Shown here: positions 25,792-35,037 of the stretch, piece after piece
Position numbering within the stretch: the first letter of the stretch is position 1
Layout: each line of letters starts with the position of its first letter
Source: CAYYFX01 sp046330135
GTDB taxonomy: Bacteria; ARS69
Reading direction: 5' to 3'
Assembly: GCA_046330135.1 (NCBI GenBank)
Contig: JAXLTI010000006.1
Location: 434,001 to 498,000, forward strand
DNA length: 64,000 nt
Notes under the pieces: model-generated
The model's input: the letters and a program-made list of their open reading frames with translations, nothing else
The model's database searches: none
What the model was told of the DNA's origin: nothing
Position numbers and translations under genes: made by a program

Positions 25792-28650
25792 TTGGTCTTT
25801 CGTCACCGTTGGCTTCTCGCGGCGGCGTTGCTCCCGGCCCTGGCCCTTCCGGCTGCGGCGAGCACTCCCGCGCCCCCCACGTTCGGGTCGGCGCCGGACA
25901 CCATCCACGTGCATTGCCGCGTCTTCCAGGACGCGGACTCCTCCGGGACGTTCGACGCGGGCGAGTCCCTCCTCGCGGGCATCGGCATCTCGAACGGATA
26001 CAACACCTTCGTGACCGACGCGCAGGGCGAGGTGGACGTACCGGTGGACCGCGCGATCTATCGCTTCGCCACGCTCTCCATCCCCGCGGGCCAGTGGCCC
26101 ACGACGTCGTGGTTCCACTGGGTGCCCGTGGGCACCGCGGGCCCGGACACCGTGGACTTCGGCCTGAAGGTCTGCCCGGAGACGGCGGCCGACGTGGACT
26201 CGATCCGCTGGATCCACATCGCGGACACGCAGGTCCAGACCTGGACCGAGCCGTATCGCATGGACCTGGACTTCGAGCAGATCAACCGCCTCCCCGAGCA
26301 TCCCCTCTTCCTGATCAACACGGGAGATCTCGTGGAGGTCGGCACGGACTCCACACACTGGAACCACTACGTGAGCCAGCTCGCGGTCTCGCACTCCATC
26401 GTGTTCCCGGTCGTCGGGAATCACGACGTCATCCCGGCCCTCAACGAGTGCGAGAACTACGAGCGCTGGGCCGGGCCCCCCTACTACTCCTTCGATGCGG
26501 GGAACTGGCACTTCGTCGTCTACAACGGCGCCGGGAACAACGCGAACGCGGCCACTCCCATGCAGGATATCTGGCTCCACGCCGATCTCTTCAACAAGCC
26601 GCCGGGCTCCCACGCCATCCTGTTCCAGCACTACCTCGCCCAGGAGTCCCCCGCGCCCAAGGTGGCCTACTGGGCCTCGGCGGGGGTCGTCGCGAACTTC
26701 TCCGGCCACTGGCACAGCCACCAGTTCGCCGAGCGCAGCTACGGGGTCGCCGACTACAACATCTCCTGGACGCGGAACGGCTCGGTGGACCGGACCCCGC
26801 GCGTCTTCGGAATGGTCACGTGCACGAGGGACGGCCAGATCCGCTACGAGCAGCGCCGCCTGCGCGTGGACCATCGATCCAGCGTCGCGTCGCCCCAGGC
26901 GCAGCAGACCGTGGGGCGCGACGCGGTCGAGATCCTCGTCAACGCGTACGACTCGGCGTCGCTCGTGTCCCACCTCACCGCCTCCATCAGCGGCGCCGGC
27001 GGCGGCCTGCCCGGGGCTTCGCTGACCCGCGAGGGCATCTCGCTCTGGCGCGTCCTCGTGGACGCCTCCTCGCTGCCGCCCGGGCCGTACACGGTCACGA
27101 TCAGCGGCGGCTTCGCCGACGGGGCGCCGATCTCGTTGTCGCAGAGCTTCTACCTGGACGACATCGTGCCCATCACGCGGGCGCCGAGCACGGACTGGCC
27201 GATGTTCCGGCGCTGCTCCGCGGGCTCGAGCTACGTGGATCTCGACCTCCATCCGCCGCTCCGACTGGCCTGGTGCATCCCGGTCACCGGGATGGTGGCG
27301 GAGAGCTCCCCCGTGGTGGCGGGCGGGAAGGTTTACTTCGGCTGCCGCCCCGAGCGGTCGGTCGGCGAGGCCGGAGTGACGGCGTGCGACGCGGTCACGG
27401 GGTCGGTGGATTGGTTCGCCCACTTGCCGAGCGGCATCGCGCTGGCGCCGGCCGTCGCGGGCAACGTAGTCCTGGCCACGACGATGTCGGACTCGATCTA
27501 CGGGCTGGACCGCGCCACGGGCGCGAGGCTCTGGGCGGTCCGGCAGATCGAGCCGAAGTACACGATGACCGCGCCGATCTTCGAGGGCTCCAAGGTCTGG
27601 GCCGGCACCGAGCCCAAGCCGCAGCAGCTCCAGTGGGCCACCGGGGCGCGGGACTGGATCACCGAGAACTTGGGGAGCCCGTGGTACTCCACCATCATCT
27701 ACTCGGCGCCGGCGGTCGGCCCGAACTACATCTACTTCTCGTTCTTCGGCTGGGACGACCCCACCACCGGAGGCTTCAAGATCGTCTCCCGCACGGACGG
27801 CAGCACCATTCGCAGCGAGGCCGGGTGCAACCGCTCGCCGATCTGGACGCCGGATTACGTGTACGTCGTGGGCGCGCTCGACCGGAACAACCAGACGCTC
27901 ACCGCGCGCAACGAAACGGGCGCCGCGCAGTGGGTGTCCGCGACGAACATGGGCGCCGGCACCGGCTCTCCGGCGATCGCGCACGGCATCCTCGTGGTCC
28001 CGGGACAATACGGGGCGATCCAGGGCTTCCGCGCCAGCGACGGCTTGAACCTCTGGACCAAGCCCGTGGACACGCAGCTCTACGACATGGAAGAGGGCTG
28101 GGGCGACGTTCACGCCTCGAACTCCACGCCCGCCATCGCGGACAGCATCGTGTACGTGGGCTCGAACGACGGCCGACTGTACGCCCTCGACCTCTTCACC
28201 GGCGCGGAGCTGTGGCGGTGGGATCTCGGCGTGCCGATCGCGTCGTCGCCCGCGATCTCCGGGAACATGCTCTTCGTGGCCGCGGAGGACGAGCACCTCT
28301 ACGCGTTCGTCATGCCGACCGGCGGCGGCGGCGGACCCACGGGGACGCCGCTCGGAGCGTCGCGCGGCCCGGCGTTCGAGTTCCTGGCCCCGCGCCCGAA
28401 TCCGAGCGCCGGAGCCACGACCTTCGCGTGGATCATGCCGGAGCGTGCGCGCGCGTCGATCCGCATCTACGACGTGGCCGGGCGCCTGGTTCGTTCCCTC
28501 GTGGATCAGACGATGGAAGCCGGCCCGCATCAGATGGCTTGGGACGGCACCGACGGGCGCGGCCTACACGCCGCCTCCGGCGTCTACTTCGCGAAGCTCC
28601 GCGCCGGCAGCCACTCGGCGGTGCGGAAGCTCGTGCACCTGCACCGGTAG
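25792..28650 (+). CDS. Secreted calcineurin-like metallophosphoesterase with PQQ-type propeller and FlgD-like C-terminal domain (paralog 3)
   Basis: A 952-residue paralog of the 254-3163 and 13931-16777 proteins, closest by eye to the latter. The TTG start at 25792 has AGAGGGA seven bases upstream and leads straight into a signal peptide (WLLAAALLPALALPAAAS). The domain order is the same. The first metal motif differs: it reads DTQ (145-147) where the paralogs have DTH. The other motifs NTGDLVEVG, VGNHD and SGHWHSHQ are kept. DxQ variants occur in some active phosphoesterases, so loss of activity cannot be assumed. It ends RKLVHLHR, two bases from the convergent sulfatase gene. Confidence 0.85.
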   Translation: MVFRHRWLLAAALLPALALPAAASTPAPPTFGSAPDTIHVHCRVFQDADSSGTFDAGESLLAGIGISNGYNTFVTDAQGEVDVPVDRAIYRFATLSIPAGQWPTTSWFHWVPVGTAGPDTVDFGLKVCPETAADVDSIRWIHIADTQVQTWTEPYRMDLDFEQINRLPEHPLFLINTGDLVEVGTDSTHWNHYVSQLAVSHSIVFPVVGNHDVIPALNECENYERWAGPPYYSFDAGNWHFVVYNGAGNNANAATPMQDIWLHADLFNKPPGSHAILFQHYLAQESPAPKVAYWASAGVVANFSGHWHSHQFAERSYGVADYNISWTRNGSVDRTPRVFGMVTCTRDGQIRYEQRRLRVDHRSSVASPQAQQTVGRDAVEILVNAYDSASLVSHLTASISGAGGGLPGASLTREGISLWRVLVDASSLPPGPYTVTISGGFADGAPISLSQSFYLDDIVPITRAPSTDWPMFRRCSAGSSYVDLDLHPPLRLAWCIPVTGMVAESSPVVAGGKVYFGCRPERSVGEAGVTACDAVTGSVDWFAHLPSGIALAPAVAGNVVLATTMSDSIYGLDRATGARLWAVRQIEPKYTMTAPIFEGSKVWAGTEPKPQQLQWATGARDWITENLGSPWYSTIIYSAPAVGPNYIYFSFFGWDDPTTGGFKIVSRTDGSTIRSEAGCNRSPIWTPDYVYVVGALDRNNQTLTARNETGAAQWVSATNMGAGTGSPAIAHGILVVPGQYGAIQGFRASDGLNLWTKPVDTQLYDMEEGWGDVHASNSTPAIADSIVYVGSNDGRLYALDLFTGAELWRWDLGVPIASSPAISGNMLFVAAEDEHLYAFVMPTGGGGGPTGTPLGASRGPAFEFLAPRPNPSAGATTFAWIMPERARASIRIYDVAGRLVRSLVDQTMEAGPHQMAWDGTDGRGLHAASGVYFAKLRAGSHSAVRKLVHLHR

Positions 28651-28652
28651 CT

Positions 28653-30425
28653 TCAGCTCCCCAGGTAGCGGAGCGTCAACGAATAGACGTCCGGGAGCCG
28701 GCGGCTCGCCGGCTCGACCGCTTGGAGCGCGACGCGCACGCGACCCTTCTCCAGCTTCAGGGTCCCGAGCCGCATCTCCGCGAACGACTTCACCAGCCGC
28801 GTGGACTTCGGATTCCGATCTCCGCGCTTCTCGGCGGGCGGGTCGTAGCTGCGCTCGACCTTCGCCTGGCAGCTCACCGGCCCGGCAGAGACCATCAGCA
28901 CCGCGCCCACGGCCTCCTTCGGGGCGGTCTGCAAGAGCGTCACCTCGTATCGGCCGGCGCGGACCACGTCCAGGTCCCACTCCAGACGGTCCTTCGGGTC
29001 GGTCCACCCGGTCGCCCAATCCTCCGCCCAGCCCAGCTCGTTCGCGAAGCGCAGCCCCTTGCCGAGGAAGCATTCCGTGACGGGGAGGCTCACGGTGGGT
29101 GACTCCGGGTAGCCGACGGGAATCGGCGGGCGATCGATGGATCGACTCGTGCAGTCCGCCAGCCACGCGTCGTACGCCTCCCTCAGGCGCTTCACCACGC
29201 CGGGGTTCGCCTCAGCGACGTTCCTCTTCTGCCCGGGGTCTTCCACCATGTCGAAGAGCGAGCACGGGAGCGCGGTGCCGAGCCACACCGCCCGGAACTG
29301 CGGCGTTCTCACGGCGCCCGGACCCTCGCGGACGCGCCCCTCCAGCGGCATGTGGACGAAGAGCGTGCGGTCCGCGGCGTCGGACTTCCCCTGAAGCTGC
29401 GGCACGAGGCTCACGCCGTCCCACCGGAGACTCTCCGGCTTCGCCACGCCGCAAAGCTCCGTGAGGGTGGGCACGAGATCGATGTGCGCCGCGATGGACT
29501 TCACGACGACGCCCGCCGGTAGGTGCCCGGACCAGCGAATCATGAGCGGAACGCGCGTGCCCCCTTCGTCGATGTTCGCCTTGATCCCCTTCATGTCGCC
29601 GTTCCAGCGGTCCGTGCTCGGACCGTTGTCGCTCAGGAAGACCACGATGGTGCGCTCGCGCAGCTTCAGCTCGTCGAGCTCCGCGAGCACTCGCCCCACG
29701 TTCTCGTCGACCTTCGCCAGCATGCCGTAGATGGCGGACGTCTCTTCGTCCAGCCCGCGGCTCCGGTAGCGATCGTACTCGCGGTCCGGGACCTGGAGCG
29801 GCTTGTGCGGCGCGTTGTAGGGGAGATAGACCAGGAAGGGCCCCCCGCGGTGCTTCCGGATGAACGCCATGGCGGCATCGGTGATGACGTCCGTCACGTA
29901 CCCCTTCGTCTTCACGGGCTCGCCGTTGTGCACGAGGTGCGGGTCGAAGTAGTCGTTGATGTGTCCGCCGCAGAACCCCAAGAACTCGTCGAATCCCTGC
30001 CCGTTCGGAGTGTTCGGGTAGTGCGCCCCGTTGTGCCACTTGCCGAAGCAGCCGGTCGCGTAGCCGGCTTGACGCAGGATCTCGGCGAGCGTGACCTCGT
30101 CGCTGCGCATGGTCTCGCGACCGCGCGTCACGCCGGTGACTCCCGCGCGCAGCGCGTAGCGACCCGTCAGCAGGGAAGCCCGCGTCGGCGCGCAGACGGG
30201 ATCCACGTAGAAGCGATCGAAGCTCACGCCCTCCGCGACGAGGCGATCCATGACCGGCGTCTCGAGGACGGGGTTGCCGTTCGCGTGGAGATCGCCCCAA
30301 CCCTGGTCGTCGGTCAAGATGAGCACGATATTGGGCCGCTTGGATGGCGCGGCGGGCGCCGGCGCGACGAGCGCCAGGAACAACCCCAGGCACGCACCGA
30401 GTCGGATCGGCAGCGAGAGCGGCAT
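28653..30425 (-). CDS. Secreted sulfatase (Cys-type, formylglycine-dependent)
   Basis: Arylsulfatase-family enzyme of 590 residues that would hydrolyse sulfate esters outside the cytoplasm. The ATG at 30425 follows GGAGGG. A signal peptide (about 1-26) precedes the alkaline-phosphatase-like core: metal pair Asp39-Asp40 (LTDDQGWGD), the CxPxR maturation motif with Cys78 (CAPTRASLLTG), and FLSDNGPS further on. The last ~130 residues form an extra beta-rich domain. Cys78 must be converted to formylglycine; no FGE gene is seen here. The gene separates a phosphoesterase from a subtilase on the opposite strand. Confidence 0.9.
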   Translation of the reverse strand: MPLSLPIRLGACLGLFLALVAPAPAAPSKRPNIVLILTDDQGWGDLHANGNPVLETPVMDRLVAEGVSFDRFYVDPVCAPTRASLLTGRYALRAGVTGVTRGRETMRSDEVTLAEILRQAGYATGCFGKWHNGAHYPNTPNGQGFDEFLGFCGGHINDYFDPHLVHNGEPVKTKGYVTDVITDAAMAFIRKHRGGPFLVYLPYNAPHKPLQVPDREYDRYRSRGLDEETSAIYGMLAKVDENVGRVLAELDELKLRERTIVVFLSDNGPSTDRWNGDMKGIKANIDEGGTRVPLMIRWSGHLPAGVVVKSIAAHIDLVPTLTELCGVAKPESLRWDGVSLVPQLQGKSDAADRTLFVHMPLEGRVREGPGAVRTPQFRAVWLGTALPCSLFDMVEDPGQKRNVAEANPGVVKRLREAYDAWLADCTSRSIDRPPIPVGYPESPTVSLPVTECFLGKGLRFANELGWAEDWATGWTDPKDRLEWDLDVVRAGRYEVTLLQTAPKEAVGAVLMVSAGPVSCQAKVERSYDPPAEKRGDRNPKSTRLVKSFAEMRLGTLKLEKGRVRVALQAVEPASRRLPDVYSLTLRYLGS

Positions 30426-30654
30426 GGGGCGATCCCTCCCGGTGCGGCGGCTCGAGGCGCGGAGGGCCACACCGGCCGTCGCGGTGGTGCGCGGTGCGTC
30501 GCTGGGTCGAAACGAATTCTCGCGAGGGTGACGCCGGGCGGCAATGCAAAAGAGCCTCCGGAGCGTCGTCCTGGCCAGAAGAGCGTGCTATCGTGAACGG
30601 TCGGGCCGAGGCGGCCCCCAGGAGAGGGCTCACCTCGACTCCGGGGGTGACATC

Positions 30655-32646
30655 ATGAGAAGAGCGCTCACGCTCGCCGCCGTGCTCCTCTGCAGCACGG
30701 CTCCCTCCGCCCTCGCCGGAAGACTCTCCCCCGGCCTCGTGCGGTTGACGCGAGGAATGAAGGCCAGCGACCCCGTCGAAGTCCTCGTGGTGCTGCACGA
30801 TCAGGCGCCCGTGGCCTCCCTCGATGCGAACCTCCACGCCGCCCGTGCCTCGCGGGCGTTGCGGCACCGCGTGGTCATCGACGCTCTCCGGGAGGCGGCG
30901 AGCCGCGCCCAGGGTCCGATCCTCGCCGAGCTGCGGGCGGGACGCGTCGCCGGCGTTCGCTCCTACGAAGCGCATTGGCTCCTGGACGCGCTCACCGTGG
31001 TGACCACGGTCGACGGCGCGCGCTCGCTCGCGGAGCGCAGCGACGTCGACGTGATCGAGCCCGCCCTCGCGGCCCGGCTCCTCGACGGCCGGACGGCGAG
31101 CGAGGAGGCCGCGCCGGGCGGGCGATCCATCGGCATCACCGCGGGGATCGTCGCGATCCAGGCGGACCGGGTCTGGAAGGAGCTCGGCATCGACGGGACC
31201 GGAGCGCTCGTCGCGAGCCTCGACACGGGAGTGGACGGCACGCACCCCGCCCTCGCCGCCCGCTGGCGCGGGCACTTCGCGCCGCCCAGCGAATGCTGGC
31301 GCGACGGCGTCGGCTTCGGGGACGTCGTGCCGGTGGACCGCCAATCGCACGGCACGCACGTCATGGGCACGATCTGCGGGCTCGCCCCGGACGACACGAT
31401 CGGCGTGGCGCCGGGCGCCCGGTGGATCGCGGACAACTCGGTCAACCAGGGCGTCGGCCCGCCGTTCGACTTCGACGTCCTCGTCAGCCTCGAGTGGTTC
31501 GCCGACCCGGACGGCAACTCCTCCACGACGGACGACGTGCCCGACGTCGTGCAGAACAGCTGGGGCGTGAACGAGGCCCTGGGCTACCTGGACTGCGACA
31601 GTCGCTGGTGGATGGCGATCGACGACTGCGAGGCGGCCGGGGTCGTGGTCTCGTGGTCCGCCGGAGGCGACGGACCGGGTCCGGGCACGCTGCGGAGCCC
31701 CGCCGATCGCGCGACGACTCCCTACGACGCCTTCTCGGTCGGCACCGCGTCGGCCGTGCTTCCGTACACGATCGCGAGCTTCTCGAGCCGCGGGCCGTCC
31801 GGCTGCGGCGGCGTGTATGCGGTGAAGCCCGAGGTCGTCGCCCCGGGAGTGGACACGTATTCCTCCGTCCCCGGCGGCGGCTACCAGGTCTGGAGCGGCA
31901 GCGCCATGGCCGGAGCGCACGCCGCCGGAGTCGTCGCGCTCATGCGGGCGGCGAACCCGGACGCGGACGTGGACACCATCAAGCAGATCCTCATGGACAC
32001 GGCCACGGACCTCGGCGCCGCCGGCAACGACAACGCGTACGGCCACGGCTTCGTGGATGCCTACGATGCGGTGCTCGCCGTCATGGCCGGCTACGGACGG
32101 ATCGACGGCGCGGTCACGGACGCGGTGACGGGGCTTCCGGTGCCTGGCGTCGTGCTGAGCGCCGGGAGCGATCCGCGCGCGACGACGAACGCGAGCGGGC
32201 GTTTCGACGTTCCGTTCGCGCCGGGGTCGCAGACGCTCGAGTACGTCGCGCCCGGGTACGTCACGGGCACACGCACGATCCAGGTCACGGCGAATGACGT
32301 CGCGGACGGGAGCATCGCCCTGGCTCCGCACGGTACGGGGGTCGCGATCGACGTCGCGACGCCGGATCGCTTCGAGCTCGGCGCGCCGCGACCGAGCCCC
32401 ACGGCGGGGGTCACGTCGATCCAATACGCCGTGCCGAAGGACGCGCCGGACGTGCTCCTCGCGGTGTACGACGTCGCCGGCCGGCTCGTGCGCACGCTCG
32501 TGCGGGGGCCGATTCCCGCGGGGCGCCAGGCGGCCACGTGGGACGGCCGCGACGAGGCGGGCCGTCGCGTGGGCTCGGGCGTGTACTTCTACCGCATGGA
32601 CGCCGGGACGTTCTCGCAGGTCCGGAGGGTCACGGTGCTCCGGTAG
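30655..32646 (+). CDS. Secreted subtilase paralog lacking the catalytic serine (probable pseudoenzyme)
   Basis: A 663-residue paralog of the subtilase at 16960-19974, with ATG at 30655 after GGGGGTG. Signal peptide, propeptide and S8 fold are all present, with Asp190 (LDTGVDGTH) and His232 (SHGTH) kept. The serine motif GTSMAGPH is replaced by GSAMAGAH, putting Ala417 at the nucleophile position. The oxyanion asparagine of SAGNEGP is Gly338 in SAGGDGP. It lacks the ~340-residue beta-rich module of its paralog but keeps the regulatory-like fold and the FlgD-like domain ending VRRVTVLR. The frame is intact, so it is probably expressed as a binding or scaffold protein rather than a protease. Confidence 0.85.
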   Translation: MRRALTLAAVLLCSTAPSALAGRLSPGLVRLTRGMKASDPVEVLVVLHDQAPVASLDANLHAARASRALRHRVVIDALREAASRAQGPILAELRAGRVAGVRSYEAHWLLDALTVVTTVDGARSLAERSDVDVIEPALAARLLDGRTASEEAAPGGRSIGITAGIVAIQADRVWKELGIDGTGALVASLDTGVDGTHPALAARWRGHFAPPSECWRDGVGFGDVVPVDRQSHGTHVMGTICGLAPDDTIGVAPGARWIADNSVNQGVGPPFDFDVLVSLEWFADPDGNSSTTDDVPDVVQNSWGVNEALGYLDCDSRWWMAIDDCEAAGVVVSWSAGGDGPGPGTLRSPADRATTPYDAFSVGTASAVLPYTIASFSSRGPSGCGGVYAVKPEVVAPGVDTYSSVPGGGYQVWSGSAMAGAHAAGVVALMRAANPDADVDTIKQILMDTATDLGAAGNDNAYGHGFVDAYDAVLAVMAGYGRIDGAVTDAVTGLPVPGVVLSAGSDPRATTNASGRFDVPFAPGSQTLEYVAPGYVTGTRTIQVTANDVADGSIALAPHGTGVAIDVATPDRFELGAPRPSPTAGVTSIQYAVPKDAPDVLLAVYDVAGRLVRTLVRGPIPAGRQAATWDGRDEAGRRVGSGVYFYRMDAGTFSQVRRVTVLR

Positions 32647-32701
32647 CTCGTCCGGCCGCAGCGCGACCCGCCACGCCCCCCGTCGTCCCGGCGTGCCGGA
32701 C

Positions 32702-32729
32702 TTGGCAGGAAACGTTGGAACGTTGTCAT
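32702..32729 (+). promoter_or_regulatory. Promoter with embedded AACGTT repeat upstream of the GlxA-type regulator
   Basis: TTGGCA (32702-32707, five of six matches to the -35 consensus) and TGTCAT (32724-32729, four of six) are 16 bases apart. The spacer carries AACGTTGGAACGTT (32711-32724), two copies of a palindromic hexamer. This is a plausible operator for the regulator that starts at 32764. Confidence 0.5.
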
Positions 32730-32763
32730 TGTCTCCTGCGCTGAATGGCCGCAGGCTCTTCCG

Positions 32764-33849
32764 ATGGCCAAGCGATCGCCGCGCCGCCGAGAGACCCCCA
32801 CCGCGCTTGCCCGGACCGGGACGCTGCGCGTGGCCATGCTGGCCTATCCGGGCTGCCAGATCCTGGACGTCACCGGCCCCCTCGAGGTCTTCTCGCGGAC
32901 GTCGCGCTGGCTGCGGGACCACGGCAAGCGCGCGGACGACGCGTACCGCGTGGAGATCCTCGGGCTGAAGCGCGGGGCGTTCCGCGCATCGTCGGGACTG
33001 CGTCTCTACGCGGACCGCGGCTTCGACGAGGTCGCGCGCGGACTCGACACGCTCATGATCGCCGGCGGGAAGGGCACGGAGCGCTATCTCGAGGACGCGA
33101 AGCTCCTGCGGTGGATCCGGCGCCAGTCGCGTTCCGTGAGGCGGCTCGCGTCCATTTGCACGGGCGCCTTCTTCCTGGCGGAGGCGGGTCTTCTGAAGGG
33201 CCGCCGGGCCACCACGCACTGGGGCTCCTGCAGCGAGCTGGCGCGACGGTATCCCGACGTGCAGGTCGAGGCGGACCGGATCTTCGTGCGCGAAGGACCG
33301 ATCTACACCTCCGCGGGCGTCACCGCGGGAATGGATCTCGCGCTGGCGATGGTCGAAGAGGACCAGGGCCGCGAGGCGGCGCTGGCCGTCGCGCGCGAGC
33401 TGGTGATGTTCCTGCGCCGTCCGGGCGGCCAAGCGCAGTTCAGCGCGCAGCTCGCCGTGCAGTTCGCGGAGCGCGCGCCGCTCACGGATCTCCAAGCGTA
33501 CATCCTCGAACACCCGCGCGAGGATCTGGCGGTGGCCACGCTCGCCCGCCGCGTGACGATGAGCCCGCGCAACTTCGCGCGGGTCTTCACGAGCGAAGTG
33601 GGCATGACCCCGGCGCGCTTCGTCACGACGGTGCGCGTGGAGACCGCCCGGCGCCTTCTCGAGGAGACCTCGGAGGACCTCGAGCGGATCCGCTCGATGA
33701 GCGGCTTCGGCACGACCGAGTCCATGCGCCGTACGTTCCTGCGCACGGTGGGAGTCCCGCCCAGTCAGTACCGGGAACGCTTCAACGCTCGCCCTCGCAC
33801 CGGGAGCCGGCCCGAGGCCGTGCCTCCCGCCGTCAGGAGGCTCGCATGA
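32764..33849 (+). CDS. GlxA-type transcriptional regulator (DJ-1/PfpI domain plus AraC HTH)
   Basis: A 361-residue regulator. Residues ~22-205 form a DJ-1/PfpI domain with the nucleophile-elbow cysteine Cys132 (ICTGAF) and the conserved GPLEVF and AGGKG segments. Residues ~240-340 are an AraC-type double helix-turn-helix (LATLARRVTMSPRNFARVF, ending in GVPPSQYRERF). The family uses the DJ-1 part as a sensor. Its stop overlaps the start of the next gene, which encodes another DJ-1 protein, so the two are probably one functional unit. A promoter with an AACGTT repeat lies just upstream. Confidence 0.88.
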   Translation: MAKRSPRRRETPTALARTGTLRVAMLAYPGCQILDVTGPLEVFSRTSRWLRDHGKRADDAYRVEILGLKRGAFRASSGLRLYADRGFDEVARGLDTLMIAGGKGTERYLEDAKLLRWIRRQSRSVRRLASICTGAFFLAEAGLLKGRRATTHWGSCSELARRYPDVQVEADRIFVREGPIYTSAGVTAGMDLALAMVEEDQGREAALAVARELVMFLRRPGGQAQFSAQLAVQFAERAPLTDLQAYILEHPREDLAVATLARRVTMSPRNFARVFTSEVGMTPARFVTTVRVETARRLLEETSEDLERIRSMSGFGTTESMRRTFLRTVGVPPSQYRERFNARPRTGSRPEAVPPAVRRLA

Positions 33850-34982
33850 AGAACCTGCCCGGGGTGGCCGTACCGCTGCTGTCCGGCCTCCTCGTCTTGT
33901 CCGCCGTCGCTTTCGGCGATCCGTCCGCCGCGACTGCCACGCGACGGTGGGTATGCCCGCCGTGCGGCCAGCCGTGCGATGCCGCCGTCTTCGGTGAGCC
34001 CGGCACGTGCCCGAAGTGCGGCATGGCGCTCATGGACGAGGCGGCGGCCCGGGCCGCCGCCGCAGCGCAGAAGAGAGTGGCCGTCTTGATCTTCGACGGC
34101 GTCCAGATCATCGACTACACCGGACCCTTCGAGGTCTTCGGCGCGGCCGGCTTCGACGTCTACACGGTCGCCGAGACGAAGGCGCCGGTCACGACGTCGA
34201 TGGGAATGACCGTGGTTCCGAAGTACGCGTTCGGCGACGCCCCTCCCGCGGACATCCTCGTCGTGCCGGGCGGCTCGGTGAAAGGCCCGCGCGAGAGCGC
34301 CGCGACCTTGAAGTGGATCCAGGACGCCACCGCGCACGCCTCGCACACGATGTCCGTGTGCAACGGCGCGTTCATCCTGGCGAGCGCCGGGCTGCTCGAC
34401 GGCCTCACCGCCACCACGACCTACTCCAACATCGACCGCCTCCGGAGCGCCTACCCGAAGACCAAGGTCGTGGAGGATCAGCGCTTCGTGGACAACGGCA
34501 AGATCATCACCACCGGCGGCCTCTCCGCAGGTATCGACGGGGCGCTCCACGTCGTCTCGAAGCTGCTCGGTCGCGGCGAGGCGCAGAGAGTGGCGCTGTC
34601 CGAGGAGTACGACTGGCGGCCCGAGGGCGGCTTCGCCCGCGCCGCGCTGGGGGACCTGAACATCCCCGACTTCGATGCCAGTTCGGTGGGCCGATGGAGC
34701 CTCGTCAGCACGGAGGGCGGGACCGACCGCTGGGAGATGGACCTCCGCGGAACCTCGGACCGGAGCGCCGCGGACCTGGTCGCCTTCTTCGACCACGCCG
34801 TGGCCGCCGGTGGGAAATGGACGAGGATCCCGGCCGCGGACGCGGCATCCTCCTCGGGCACCGGCCATTGGAAGTTCGACGGTCGCGACGGGAAGCCGTG
34901 GACGGGGACGTTGACGGTCGAGGCGGTCCCGGGCGAGCCGCACGGCTACGCGGTGAGGTTGAGCGTCGCGGCCGCGAGCTGA
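33846..34982 (+). CDS. Exported DJ-1/PfpI protein with N-terminal cysteine-rich (zinc-finger-like) motif
   Basis: A 378-residue protein whose ATG lies in an ATGA overlap with the regulator gene, with AGGAGG five bases upstream. A signal peptide (1-24) is followed by a short cysteine motif (CPPCGQPCD at 37-45 and CPKCGM at 55-60) resembling the heavy-metal-binding domain that normally reads CPMHP..CPKCGM. A DJ-1/PfpI domain follows (about 75-265) with Cys162 in VCNGAF, then a ~110-residue C-terminal domain of unknown type. Export, metal motif and coupling to a DJ-1 regulator suggest sensing or scavenging of a metal or reactive compound in the periplasm (inference). Confidence 0.78.
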   Translation: MKNLPGVAVPLLSGLLVLSAVAFGDPSAATATRRWVCPPCGQPCDAAVFGEPGTCPKCGMALMDEAAARAAAAAQKRVAVLIFDGVQIIDYTGPFEVFGAAGFDVYTVAETKAPVTTSMGMTVVPKYAFGDAPPADILVVPGGSVKGPRESAATLKWIQDATAHASHTMSVCNGAFILASAGLLDGLTATTTYSNIDRLRSAYPKTKVVEDQRFVDNGKIITTGGLSAGIDGALHVVSKLLGRGEAQRVALSEEYDWRPEGGFARAALGDLNIPDFDASSVGRWSLVSTEGGTDRWEMDLRGTSDRSAADLVAFFDHAVAAGGKWTRIPAADAASSSGTGHWKFDGRDGKPWTGTLTVEAVPGEPHGYAVRLSVAAAS

Positions 34983-34989
34983 GCGGGGC

Positions 34990-35022
34990 GAGCGCCGCCG
35001 CGGCGGCTTCGCGACGGCGCTC
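34990..35022. terminator. Hairpin between convergent genes
   Basis: GAGCGCCG (34990-34997) pairs with CGGCGCTC (35015-35022) across a GC-rich loop that can fold further. It lies between two gene ends that face each other. Confidence 0.45.
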
Positions 35023-35037
35023 TCTGCCCGTCCCGAC

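Noticed and set aside
29212..33513. A 1433-codon open frame on the minus strand
   Set aside because: It is an Arg/His-rich shadow that reads across the sulfatase in a different frame and antisense to the second subtilase and the GlxA regulator; no signal, domain or ribosome binding site supports it.
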